From assembly GCF_001558695.1 (NCBI RefSeq), contig NZ_LNTU01000037.1:124001-188000 (forward strand): 64,000 nucleotides of DNA. Direction: 5' to 3'. Of this stretch, positions 56,177 to 64,000 are shown piece by piece. The notes beneath the pieces were generated by a model. The model did not search any database, was not told the DNA's origin, and was given only the letters and a program-made list of their open reading frames with translations. The stretch's first letter is position 1. Each line of letters opens with the position of its first letter. The position numbers and the translations under genes were made by a program. Source of the DNA: Paramesorhizobium deserti (lineage in GTDB: Bacteria > Pseudomonadota > Alphaproteobacteria > Rhizobiales > Rhizobiaceae).

Positions 56177-58858
56177 ATGACCATCCGCAATCTCGAATAT
56201 GCAGCCAACCCGAAATCGGTAGCCCTGTTCGGCGCTTCCGCCCGGCAAGGCTCCGTCGGCCAGATCGTCTTGGACAACATTATCGCGGGAGGCTTCGAGG
56301 GTGACATTTGGCCGGTCAACCCGAAATATCGCGAGATTGGCGGCCGGCCCTGTTATGCGGATGCAAGCGAATTGCCGGCAGCCCCCGACCTGGCGGTGAT
56401 CGCCACCCCACCTAAGACAGTCCCCGGTATTATCCACGAACTCGGCGACAAGGGAACGCGAGCGGCGGTAGTGATCACGGCCGGACTGACGCACGGGAAT
56501 GGTTTGCGCCAGGCCATGCTGGACGCAGCCAAGCCACATCTCTTCCGCGTCATCGGACCCAATACGGTGGGCCTGATCGTCCCGCCAGCGAAGCTGAACG
56601 CCAGCTTCGCCCATATGAATCCGCGCGCCGGCAATATAGCCGTCCTGTCGCAATCGGGAGCGATTGCAACCTCGCTCATCGACTGGGCGGCGGATGAAGG
56701 GATCGGCTTCTCGCACATCGTCTCGCTCGGCGACATGGCCGATGTCGACGTAAGCGACTATCTCGACCTGCTTGCCGGTGACGCGGGAACCAGCGCTATC
56801 CTGCTTTATCTCGAAAGCATTCCCAATGCGCGCAAGTTCATGTCGGCTGCCCGGGCCGCCGCGCGCCTCAAGCCGGTCATCGCCGTCAAGGCCGGCCGGC
56901 ACGAAGCCGCGGCGAAAGCGGCAACCACCCATACCGGAGCCCTTTCCGGTTCCGACAAGGTGGTTGACGCGGCGCTCCGTCGCGCCGGCATCCTCCGCGT
57001 GCGAGGGCTCGGCGAGCTCTTCGACGCCGCCGAAACGGTTGCCCGTTTTCCAAAGCTCGAACGGTCGCGAGTCGGTATTGTCACCAATGGTGGCGGTGCC
57101 GGCGTACTCGCCGTCGACACGCTTGCCGATCTCGATGCCGAGCTTGCGGAGTTCTCCAAGGAAACCATGGAAAAGCTCGATACGACGCTGCCCGCCAACT
57201 GGTCGCGTGCCAATCCGGTCGACATCATCGGTGACGCGCCCGCCGAACGATATGGCGCTGCCATTACGGCCGTTGCAAACGATCCGGCGACCGATGTGCT
57301 GCTGGTGATGAACTGCCCCACAGGGCTCTCCTCCCCGGCCGAAGCGGCACAGGCCGTCGCGAAGCTCGCCCAGGGCGGAACGATTGCGGACAAGCCCGTG
57401 CTCACCTGCTGGCTGGGAGAAAAGACCGCGCGCGAAGGGCGTCGTATCCTTCAGGACGCAGGTATTGCCGGTTTCCAGACCCCCGCCGCGGCGTCAGCGG
57501 CGGTTTCCTATCTCAGCGATTGGTCGCGGGCGCAGAAGGCCTTGATGCGGGTCCCCTCAAGCCGCGGCGAAGATGTCGATGGCGATCATGACGCCGTTCT
57601 CGATATTTTTCGACACGCTGCTTCCAAGGGCCGGCGCATGCTGACGGAGCCCGAAGCCAAAGCTGTGATCAAGGCCTATGGGATTCCCGTTCCCGAAACA
57701 ATTGTCGTCCGCACGAACGAAGAGGTAAAAAACGCGGCGGAACATTTGCTTTCAGCCTGGTCCAAGGTGGCCGTGAAGCTGATGTCCGGGACCATCACCC
57801 ACAAATCGGATGTCGGCGGCGTGGTGCTGGACATCACGACACCACAGGCCGCCATGGATGCGGTGAGAAATATCAAGAAGCGCTTGCAGGCGATGGGAAG
57901 CGCCGGAGAGATCGACGGCTTCGTCGTGCAGCCCATGATCACCAGGAAAAACGCGCAGGAGCTCATCCTTGGCATCGGACGTGATCCGATATTCGGCCCC
58001 ACCGTGCTCTTCGGCGCGGGCGGCACGGCCGTCGAGATCCTGGACGACACCGCGATCGCCCTTCCCCCGCTCGACAATGTCCTTGCCGGCGACCTGATCG
58101 ATTCCACGCGCATCGGCAGGCTGCTTGCCGGTTATCGCGACCGTGCGCCGGCCGACCGGGAAGGCATCATTCGCGCGCTGAACGCCCTGTCCCGACTGGT
58201 CGTCGACTTTCCCTGCATTGTCTCGGTGGATATCAATCCGCTGCTTGCCGACAGTGAAGGGATCGTCGCGCTCGATGCGCGCATCGAGATCGAACCGAAT
58301 GATGTCGAACGCACAGGCCCCAATCCGGCGCTCGCCATTCGGCCCTATCCGGCGGCTTGGGAAAAAGACCTCGTTCTGGCCGGACAGGAGTATCATCTGC
58401 GTCCCATCAAACCCGCGGACGTCTCGCTCTATCCCGCTTTTCTGGCCCAAGTATCGCCGGAGGATATACGCTTCCGCTTTCTTGCGCCGCGTCAGCATTT
58501 TCCGGACGAGATGCTGTTGCGGCTTACCCAGCTCGACTACGAGCGCGAAATCGCCTTCGTCGCTCTGCGGAAGGATACAGGTGAGTTGGCCGGGATTGTG
58601 CGCCTGTCGTCGGATCCGGACAAGGAGGCGACCGAATACGGCCTTCTCGTTAGAACCGACCTGCAGGGCCACGGACTTGGCTGGGCTCTTCTGAGGCACG
58701 TTATCGACTACGCACGGGCCGACGGCCTCGCTGTCATCAATGGTTTGATCCTCGACGAAAACACTAAAATGCTGACCATGGCCAAGGAGTTCGGCTTCGA
58801 ACTGGCGCGCCACGCCACGGAGCCTGACGTGAGGATTGCAACGCTCCGGCTGCGATGA
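56177..58858 (+). CDS. Acyl-CoA synthetase (NDP-forming)/GNAT acetyltransferase fusion, Pat-like
   Basis: 893 residues from ATG 56177 (MTIRNLEYAANPKSVALFGAS), near the 886 residues of Salmonella Pat; earlier in-frame ATGs (56102, 56144) lack ribosome sites. The NDP-forming acyl-CoA synthetase part has VALFGASARQGSVG, IGPNTVGLI, AVLSQSGAIATSLIDWA and an ATP-grasp region. The C-terminal GNAT domain (about 740-893) has RTDLQGHGLGWALL for acetyl-CoA. Pat-type proteins lysine-acetylate metabolic enzymes. Check whether the synthetase His is present: the H of the usual SH(T)G loop appears in TTHTGALSGSDK. Divergent from the arc operon with its own FixK-like box. Confidence 0.88.
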   Translation: MTIRNLEYAANPKSVALFGASARQGSVGQIVLDNIIAGGFEGDIWPVNPKYREIGGRPCYADASELPAAPDLAVIATPPKTVPGIIHELGDKGTRAAVVITAGLTHGNGLRQAMLDAAKPHLFRVIGPNTVGLIVPPAKLNASFAHMNPRAGNIAVLSQSGAIATSLIDWAADEGIGFSHIVSLGDMADVDVSDYLDLLAGDAGTSAILLYLESIPNARKFMSAARAAARLKPVIAVKAGRHEAAAKAATTHTGALSGSDKVVDAALRRAGILRVRGLGELFDAAETVARFPKLERSRVGIVTNGGGAGVLAVDTLADLDAELAEFSKETMEKLDTTLPANWSRANPVDIIGDAPAERYGAAITAVANDPATDVLLVMNCPTGLSSPAEAAQAVAKLAQGGTIADKPVLTCWLGEKTAREGRRILQDAGIAGFQTPAAASAAVSYLSDWSRAQKALMRVPSSRGEDVDGDHDAVLDIFRHAASKGRRMLTEPEAKAVIKAYGIPVPETIVVRTNEEVKNAAEHLLSAWSKVAVKLMSGTITHKSDVGGVVLDITTPQAAMDAVRNIKKRLQAMGSAGEIDGFVVQPMITRKNAQELILGIGRDPIFGPTVLFGAGGTAVEILDDTAIALPPLDNVLAGDLIDSTRIGRLLAGYRDRAPADREGIIRALNALSRLVVDFPCIVSVDINPLLADSEGIVALDARIEIEPNDVERTGPNPALAIRPYPAAWEKDLVLAGQEYHLRPIKPADVSLYPAFLAQVSPEDIRFRFLAPRQHFPDEMLLRLTQLDYEREIAFVALRKDTGELAGIVRLSSDPDKEATEYGLLVRTDLQGHGLGWALLRHVIDYARADGLAVINGLILDENTKMLTMAKEFGFELARHATEPDVRIATLRLR

Positions 58859-58922
58859 CCAGCCCTGCATCACGGAATATCGGCGCTTTGGCGCAAAACC
58901 CATTGCAGTTCCGCAATGAAGC

Positions 58923-58936
58923 TTGACGCGCATCAA
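58923..58936 (+). promoter_or_regulatory. FixK/FNR box upstream of hsp20
   Basis: TTGACGCGCATCAA is a perfect TTGAC-N4-ATCAA site, 215 bases before the Hsp20 ATG. The distance suggests a long leader or a second promoter nearer the gene. Confidence 0.6.
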
Positions 58937-59150
58937 AGTCCGACAATTGCTTTTGCAGTTTGATGCAGATGTCAGGTACGGCCGGTTGTTGAAAAGTGTG
59001 CGCCTAAGACCGGCGCATGGGGCATCTCCAACTGGCAACGATACTGGCGGACCGCTTGCCTCCTCCCACATATCTCGCGGGAAAACCCGCTATAATGGGC
59101 GGAGACGGCAGCATCTGATGTTTCTTGGAGAAAACAAGGAGTGTGAAGCC

Positions 59151-59675
59151 ATGGCCGAAACTGCCACAAAACTGCCGGTGAAATCCGATAAATCAGTCAA
59201 GTCTTCGGAAGGCTGGACGTCTCTCGACAATCTGCGCCGGGAAGTCGACCGCCTCTTCGATAATTTTCATCCGTTCGGCTGGCGCCTGCCATCCGCGGCG
59301 CTCGATATCGAAGTTCCGAAATTCAGTCGTTCCGCCTGGCAGATCGCGCCGGCAATGGATCTTGTCGAGAAAGACCACGAATATGAGCTCACCGCCGAAC
59401 TTCCCGGCATCGACGAGAAGAATATCGACATCAAGCTCACCAACCACACACTGACGATCAAGGGCGAAAAGCAGGAAGAGAGAGAGGAAAAGGAAGGCGA
59501 TTATTACTTGTCCGAACGCCGCTACGGTTCCTTCCAGCGCTCTTTCAGGATTCCTGAAGGTGTCGATACAGACAAGATCGAGGCCAGCGTCGCCAAGGGT
59601 ATCCTCACGGTAAAACTGCCCAAGACGGAGCAGGCTCAAAAGGCGGACAAGAAGATCGAAATCAAGGCCGCGTAA
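59151..59675 (+). CDS. Hsp20 small heat-shock protein
   Basis: 174 residues from ATG 59151 (MAETATKLPVKSDKSVK), with AAGGAG upstream; the frame is open to 58923 but that part is unlike protein. The alpha-crystallin domain runs from about 68 to 160: PAMDLVEKDHEYELTAELPG, ITLTNHTLTIKGEKQEE-type KLTNHTLTIKGEKQEEREE, and the A-x-x-x-G-x-L motif ASVAKGILTVKLPK. ATP-independent chaperone in the cytosol. Part of the oxygen-limitation group rather than near heat-shock genes. Confidence 0.95.
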   Translation: MAETATKLPVKSDKSVKSSEGWTSLDNLRREVDRLFDNFHPFGWRLPSAALDIEVPKFSRSAWQIAPAMDLVEKDHEYELTAELPGIDEKNIDIKLTNHTLTIKGEKQEEREEKEGDYYLSERRYGSFQRSFRIPEGVDTDKIEASVAKGILTVKLPKTEQAQKADKKIEIKAA

Positions 59676-59688
59676 AGACAGCCGCAGT

Positions 59689-59717
59689 CCCGCCGGCGCG
59701 CGAAGCATGCCGGCGGG
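59689..59717 (+). terminator. Hairpin after hsp20
   Basis: CCCGCCGGC / GCCGGCGGG, a perfect 9-bp stem with an 11-base loop, 13 bases after the hsp20 stop. No U-run, so it may slow rather than end transcription into the next small gene. Confidence 0.45.
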
Positions 59718-59748
59718 TGTGGTCGCGAGAAGAAACAGGAAAACACAA

Positions 59749-59961
59749 ATGGAACAAAAATCTATATCGCCTCTTCGGATGAATGTGGATCTCGCTGTTT
59801 CCATTGCCGTCCTGCGTGATCTCGGCCACTCGGACACCGCGATCGCCCGGTATTTCGGATTGAGCGGCGATTTCCTGAACGAAGAGCATATATCTCCAGC
59901 CGGGATGCCCACCGTTTCCGTTGATGCTTCGATCGGTCGGCAAGAGTCCGTGCCTGGATAA
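59749..59961 (+). CDS. Small hypothetical protein (70 residues)
   Basis: From ATG 59749 (MEQKSISPLRMNVDLAVSIA), with AGGA upstream. No signal peptide or membrane span. The central part AVLRDLGHSDTAIARYFGLS has the spacing of a short helix-turn-helix, but this is only a resemblance. I recognise no family. It lies between hsp20 and the EF-hand gene, 25 bases before the latter. Confidence 0.55.
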   Translation: MEQKSISPLRMNVDLAVSIAVLRDLGHSDTAIARYFGLSGDFLNEEHISPAGMPTVSVDASIGRQESVPG

Positions 59962-59986
59962 CCATCTTCAACGAATGGAGGTTCTT

Positions 59987-60472
59987 ATGTACATCAAGTA
60001 CGGATCCGCATTACCGGCCGCTCTTGTGTTTACCGCAGGTGTGATCGCCGGAACCAGTGTGGGAACAGCCGCGCAGGCCGACACGCCTCATGAACAGCAC
60101 CATACCGTGTTGGCTCAAACCGCGCCGGCACCTTCGACCGATCCCGCCACACCGCAGGACGGACAGCCCCCTTATTCCGGAATGATGGGGCAACGGGGCC
60201 CGGGCATGATGATGGGTCAGGGCGGACCAAACATGATGGGCCCCAACATGATGGGTGGCGGCATGATGCCTGGGATGATGGGTGGAATGCCCATGCGGCC
60301 GATGCGGCCTCTCGTGATGAAGATCTTCTTCGCAATTGCCGATACCAATGGCGATGGTGCACTTTCGTTCGATGAGGTCTCGGCCATTCATAAGCGGATA
60401 TTCGACAGTATCGATGCGGATAAGAATGGAGCCGTAACACCGGACGAGATCAAGCAGTTCATGCAGGAATGA
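59987..60472 (+). CDS. Secreted Met-rich EF-hand protein
   Basis: 161 residues from ATG 59987 (MYIKYGSALPAALVF), GGAGG upstream, signal peptide ending near AAQAD. A Met/Gly-rich low-complexity stretch (MMGQRGPGMMMGQGGPNMMG and on) of about 40 residues precedes two EF-hands: ADTNGDGALSFDE and DADKNGAVTPDE, both with full D-x-D/N-x-D/N-G calcium loops. Met-rich segments may bind Cu(I). Periplasmic; function unknown. A strong terminator follows. Confidence 0.87.
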   Translation: MYIKYGSALPAALVFTAGVIAGTSVGTAAQADTPHEQHHTVLAQTAPAPSTDPATPQDGQPPYSGMMGQRGPGMMMGQGGPNMMGPNMMGGGMMPGMMGGMPMRPMRPLVMKIFFAIADTNGDGALSFDEVSAIHKRIFDSIDADKNGAVTPDEIKQFMQE

Positions 60473-60507
60473 ATTGCGAATGACAAAAACAGGTCGCACA
60501 CAGCGAC

Positions 60508-60539
60508 AATAAGGGCCGGATAATCATCCGGCCCTTATT
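60508..60539. terminator. Strong bidirectional intrinsic terminator
   Basis: A perfect 14-bp stem (AATAAGGGCCGGAT / ATCCGGCCCTTATT) with a 4-base loop, flanked by A- and T-rich ends (TTATTGTTT on the plus strand). It separates the EF-hand gene from the convergent RND pump gene. Confidence 0.85.
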
Positions 60540-60598
60540 GTTTAGGCAGCAGCCTGGAAACCAATTCGCCTGCTCTATCGATCTGTCGTTCTATATCG

Positions 60599-63500
60599 TC
60601 AGGAAGTAGCTGAAACAGGATGCGGATCGACCGTTGCCCCTTCCCGTTTTCCCCTCAGCACCACATAGATCGCCGGAATGACCAGCACGGTCAGCGCGGT
60701 CGACGAGGCAAGTCCGAAGAGCAACGAGATCGCAAGGCCCTGGAAGATCGGATCCGCGAGGATGACCACCGCGCCGATCATCGCAGCGATTGCCGTGAGC
60801 AGGATCGGTTTGAAACGGATGGCGCCGGCCTCCAGAAGCACGTCGAGCAATGGCCGCTCCGGCGTGCGAGCATGGCGGATGAAATCGACCAGCAGGATCG
60901 AATTGCGCACGATAATGCCGGCGAGAGCAATGAAACCGATCATGGACGTGGCCGAGAATGGCGCGCCGAACAGCCAGTGCCCGACCATGATGCCGATGAA
61001 GGTAAGCGGGATCGGCGTCAAGATGACGAGCGGCAGCTTGAACGAACCGAACTGAGCGACGACAAGGATATAGATGCCCAGGATGGCGACCATGAAGGCG
61101 GCACCCATGTCGCGGAAGGTGACCCAGGTCACCTCCCACTCGCCGTCCCACAGGAGCGTGGGATGCGACTCGTCGTCCGGCTGGCCGTGTAACGCGATCT
61201 CGGGCTTTGGCACATTGCCCCAATCGGCCTTCTGGATCGCCTCGTCCACTGCCATCATGCCATAGACTGGTGCCTCGAATTGGCCCGCGAGCTCCGCCGT
61301 CACCATCTCGGCCGGACGGCCATTGTGCCGGAAGATCGGGTAGGAGGCTGGTTCACGCTTCACCGTCACGATGTCGCCGAGCTCGACCACACCGCGTTCG
61401 CCGGGCAGCGCATTGGCCGGGACCGGGGTTGCGAGAGCACGCTCGCCCACGACCTTCTCGCTCTTGGGGAGGGCTACGCGAATAGGGATAGGCTGCCGTC
61501 CGCCGCCACGATGAGAATATCCGACGGTGGTGCCGGAATAAAGGGCACGAATGGCATCATAGACATCCCCCTGCTCCACGCGATGGTATTCGAGATTGTC
61601 CTGATTGATCTCAAACCGCACCCGTTCATGTGGAATGCCGTAGGAATCGTCCACGTCGACGATGAATGGAACGCTTTCGAACGCCTCACGCACCTTGGCC
61701 GCAACCGCCCGCCGCGTATCGGCATCGGGCCCATAGATTTCGGCGAGCAATGTCCCCATGACAGGGGGGCCCGGCGGCGGCTCGACCACCTTGAGCACCG
61801 TACCCTCGGGGAAATCAAGCCCTTGCAGACGGTTGCGAATATCGAGCGCGATATCATGACTCGGCCGGTCGCGTTCACCCTTAGGAAGAAGGTTGATCTG
61901 CACATCACCCAATTCCGGCGAAGAACGCAGATAGTAATGGCGCACCAGCCCGTTGAAATTGAACGGCGCGGCCGTGCCGGCATAGGTCTGGAACGAGATG
62001 ACTTCCGGAATGGCTGCGACACGGTTCACAACCTGCTGCAGCACACGATCGGTGTCCTCCACCGATGCGCCCTCGGGCAGGTCGGCAACGACCTGAAGCT
62101 CCGTCTTGTTGTCGAAAGGCAGCAGCTTCACCGTCACATGCTTGGTGTAGATGAGACCCAGCGAGGCGATGGTCGCAATCCCCACCAGAATCAGGAAGGT
62201 CCACGCGCGAAACCGTGTCTTGAGGATTGGCCGGGCCATGGCGATATAGGCTTTGCCAAGCCGCCCGCCATGGGCATCCTCGTGACTGTGGATGGCAGCA
62301 TCTCCCCTTCCCGCGAGCTTCAGCATCAGCCAGGGTGTGAGGATCACCGCGACGAAGAAGGAGAACAGCATAGCCGCCGAGGCGTTGGCCGGGATCGGGC
62401 TCATATAAGGCCCCATCAACCCCGACACGAAGAGCATCGGCAAAAGCGCCGCGATCACGGTGAGGGTCGCCACGATGGTCGGATTGCCCACCTCGGCCAC
62501 AGCGTCGATCGCCGCCGGCGCGCGCGGGCGACCGTCTCTCATCGCCCAGTGACGGGCAATATTCTCGATCACCACGATGGCGTCGTCGACCAGGATACCA
62601 ATCGAAAAGATCAGCGCGAAAAGGCTCACACGATTGAGCGTGTAGCCCATGATGCGTGAGGCAAACAGCGTCAGCAGGATCGTCGTCGGGATAACGACGG
62701 CCACGACCAGCGCCTCGCGCCAACCGATGGAGAAGGCGACGAGGAGCACGATTGAGACCGTGGCGAGCCCCAGATGGAAGAGCAGTTCGTTTGCCTTCTC
62801 GTCGGCGGTCTCGCCATAATTGCGGGTGATCGTCATCTCCACATCGTCAGGGAAGATCTGACCGCGCACCTCGTCCAGGCGATGGGTGATTGCCTCTGCG
62901 ATAGCGACGGCATTGGTTCCCGGCCGCTTGGCGATGGCAAGAGACACCGCCGGCACCCGTTCCAGACCGTTTGCCACCTTACGCACCTCGGTCACCCGGC
63001 TCTCGTTCGGCTCCGCGGCAAGCGCGACCCTGGCCACGTCACGCACATAGACGGGACGACCGTCGCGCGCCGTGATCAAAAGATTGCCTATGTCGCTTTG
63101 GGTCTGCAGTGTCTGACCGGCCAAAAGGGTGCGCTGTCCGCCCTGTTCGCGCACGATCGCCGCCTGGAACGAACGGTTGGCGCCCTCGACTTTGGCGGAA
63201 AGCTGCTGCAGCGTGACGCCATAGAGCGACAGCTTTTCAGGGTCGGGCTCGACCTGGATTTCCTCCGGCTGTTCTCCGACGATGTAGGTCAGACCGATAT
63301 CCGGCAGTTTCGCGACCTCTACCTGCAATTCGCGTGCAAGACGCGTGAGCCCGTTGGCCGTCCAGCGGTCCGCCGCCTCCGGTTTCGGGCTAAGCGTCAC
63401 GACGACGATTGCCACATCGTCGATGCCGCGGCCGACGATCAGCGGTTCGGGAATGCCGACCGGGATGCGATTCATATTGGCGCGTATCTTGTCATGCACC

Positions 63501-63835
63501 CGCAGGATCGCGGCGTCCGCGCTCGTGCCAACGAGAAAACGCGCCGTGACCACCGCGCCGTCATCCTGGGTTTGGGAATAGACATGCTCGACACCGTCGA
63601 TGCTCTTGACGATCGCTTCCAGCGGCTCGGTCACGAGCTTGACCGCATCTTCCGCCTTCAGGCCATTGGCCTGGACGTGGATATCGACCATCGGCACGGA
63701 GATCTGAGGCTCCTCCTCGCGCGGCAATGTTATCAGCGCCACCAGACCGAGCGCGAAGGCTGCCAGCAGGAAGAGCGGCGTTAATGGAGAGGCAATGAAG
63801 GCGCGGGTAAGCCCGCCGGCGATACCAAGTTTCAT
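60599..63835 (-). CDS. RND efflux pump inner-membrane permease (second system)
   Basis: 1078 residues. TM1 near 18-40, a large periplasmic loop, TM4 with the Asp pair near 416-417 (SIGILVDDAIVVIENIARHW), and a second half with the same plan from about 560. The N-terminus (LPREEEPQISVPMVDIHVQANGLKAEDAVKLVTEPLEAIVKSIDG) fits the divergent RND group found with single adaptors in alphaproteobacteria. Its start overlaps the stop of the adaptor gene by 3-4 bases. The substrate is unknown. It differs clearly from the pump at 1081-4251. Confidence 0.93.
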   Translation of the reverse strand: MKLGIAGGLTRAFIASPLTPLFLLAAFALGLVALITLPREEEPQISVPMVDIHVQANGLKAEDAVKLVTEPLEAIVKSIDGVEHVYSQTQDDGAVVTARFLVGTSADAAILRVHDKIRANMNRIPVGIPEPLIVGRGIDDVAIVVVTLSPKPEAADRWTANGLTRLARELQVEVAKLPDIGLTYIVGEQPEEIQVEPDPEKLSLYGVTLQQLSAKVEGANRSFQAAIVREQGGQRTLLAGQTLQTQSDIGNLLITARDGRPVYVRDVARVALAAEPNESRVTEVRKVANGLERVPAVSLAIAKRPGTNAVAIAEAITHRLDEVRGQIFPDDVEMTITRNYGETADEKANELLFHLGLATVSIVLLVAFSIGWREALVVAVVIPTTILLTLFASRIMGYTLNRVSLFALIFSIGILVDDAIVVIENIARHWAMRDGRPRAPAAIDAVAEVGNPTIVATLTVIAALLPMLFVSGLMGPYMSPIPANASAAMLFSFFVAVILTPWLMLKLAGRGDAAIHSHEDAHGGRLGKAYIAMARPILKTRFRAWTFLILVGIATIASLGLIYTKHVTVKLLPFDNKTELQVVADLPEGASVEDTDRVLQQVVNRVAAIPEVISFQTYAGTAAPFNFNGLVRHYYLRSSPELGDVQINLLPKGERDRPSHDIALDIRNRLQGLDFPEGTVLKVVEPPPGPPVMGTLLAEIYGPDADTRRAVAAKVREAFESVPFIVDVDDSYGIPHERVRFEINQDNLEYHRVEQGDVYDAIRALYSGTTVGYSHRGGGRQPIPIRVALPKSEKVVGERALATPVPANALPGERGVVELGDIVTVKREPASYPIFRHNGRPAEMVTAELAGQFEAPVYGMMAVDEAIQKADWGNVPKPEIALHGQPDDESHPTLLWDGEWEVTWVTFRDMGAAFMVAILGIYILVVAQFGSFKLPLVILTPIPLTFIGIMVGHWLFGAPFSATSMIGFIALAGIIVRNSILLVDFIRHARTPERPLLDVLLEAGAIRFKPILLTAIAAMIGAVVILADPIFQGLAISLLFGLASSTALTVLVIPAIYVVLRGKREGATVDPHPVSATS

Positions 63836-64000
63836 GGAATGAGCACCTTGTCGCCTGCGCGCACGCCGCTCAGGATCTCCACGCGTGATCCGCTGCCGTC
63901 CGCGAAGGGCTCGCCCAGGATGACGACGACGTCCATCGGGCCATCGGCGGTTGCCAGGCTGACATAGTCCACCCCGTGGAGCGTTTTCACCGCTTCCGGC
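63832..64000 (-). CDS. RND periplasmic adaptor, C-terminal end only (5' part outside window)
   Basis: The minus-strand frame reads ...PEAVKTLHGVDYVSLATADG and ends EILSGVRAGDKVLIP with TGA at 63832-63834 overlapping the pump ATG. The ending VEILSGVRAGDKVLI is the standard membrane-proximal domain of MFP adaptors. About 55 codons are visible. Confidence 0.85.
   Translation of the reverse strand, partial: PEAVKTLHGVDYVSLATADGPMDVVVILGEPFADGSGSRVEILSGVRAGDKVLIP

Noticed and set aside
61280..62659. Plus-strand open frame of 459 codons over the second RND pump
   Set aside because: Shadow of the RND gene on the minus strand; no membrane or domain pattern.

Overview
The window looks like chromosomal or megaplasmid DNA of an alphaproteobacterium, most likely of the order Hyphomicrobiales (Rhizobium/Agrobacterium/Ensifer/Shinella type). 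The reasons are GC-rich coding throughout, many ABC and TTT uptake systems each beside its own regulator, an IRO-type (RirA) iron box, FixK/FNR-type boxes, and a plant-responsive LuxR solo next to proline iminopeptidase genes. I saw no rRNA, tRNA, CRISPR array, insertion sequence, integrase or phage gene.

Layout. 1-4.3 kb: RND efflux adaptor (5' end outside the window) and pump. 4.3-12.2 kb: a signalling island. A five-gene leftward operon (peptidase, two peptide-type permeases, a double ATPase, a binding protein) diverges from a LuxR regulator that carries the Met/Trp substitutions of plant-responsive solos; a second peptidase follows. A 16-bp box lies in front of both peptidase promoters at nearly the same distance from a -10 element. 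12.3-15.7 kb: cytochrome b561-like protein, two PepSY proteins and a two-component system. 15.9-21.8 kb: IclR regulator, an unlisted 48-codon ORF, CoA-transferase, citryl-CoA-lyase-like enzyme and a TctCBA transporter, together a plausible route for uptake and CoA-dependent cleavage of a citrate-like acid. 21.9-29.7 kb: small regulator/enzyme pairs (XRE with methyltransferase; TetR with a demethylase-like Fe-S flavoenzyme; LysR with GST, PNPOx-like and DUF1348 proteins).

29.7-37.1 kb: iron-siderophore uptake (ABC ATPase, two permeases, binding protein, TonB receptor) with an IRO box and an AraC regulator broken by one in-frame TGA. 37.2-37.9 kb: RidA behind two tandem 17-bp palindromes. 38.0-47.3 kb: sugar catabolism with an aldolase-dehydrogenase fusion, SorC regulator, PfkB kinase and a ribose-type ABC transporter, with the same candidate operator at both outward promoters.

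47.4-60.5 kb: an apparent oxygen-limitation island. A P-type ATPase, a tandem universal stress protein, the arginine deiminase operon (antiporter, arcA, arcB, arcC), a Pat-like acyl-CoA synthetase/acetyltransferase and an Hsp20 each have a full or near FixK/FNR box upstream. A small unknown protein and a Met-rich EF-hand protein follow. 60.6-64.0 kb: a second, leftward RND pump with the end of its adaptor.

Start sites were moved inward wherever a clear Shine-Dalgarno sequence or signal peptide favoured a downstream start. Functional names rest on motif and family recognition by eye, not on database searches.
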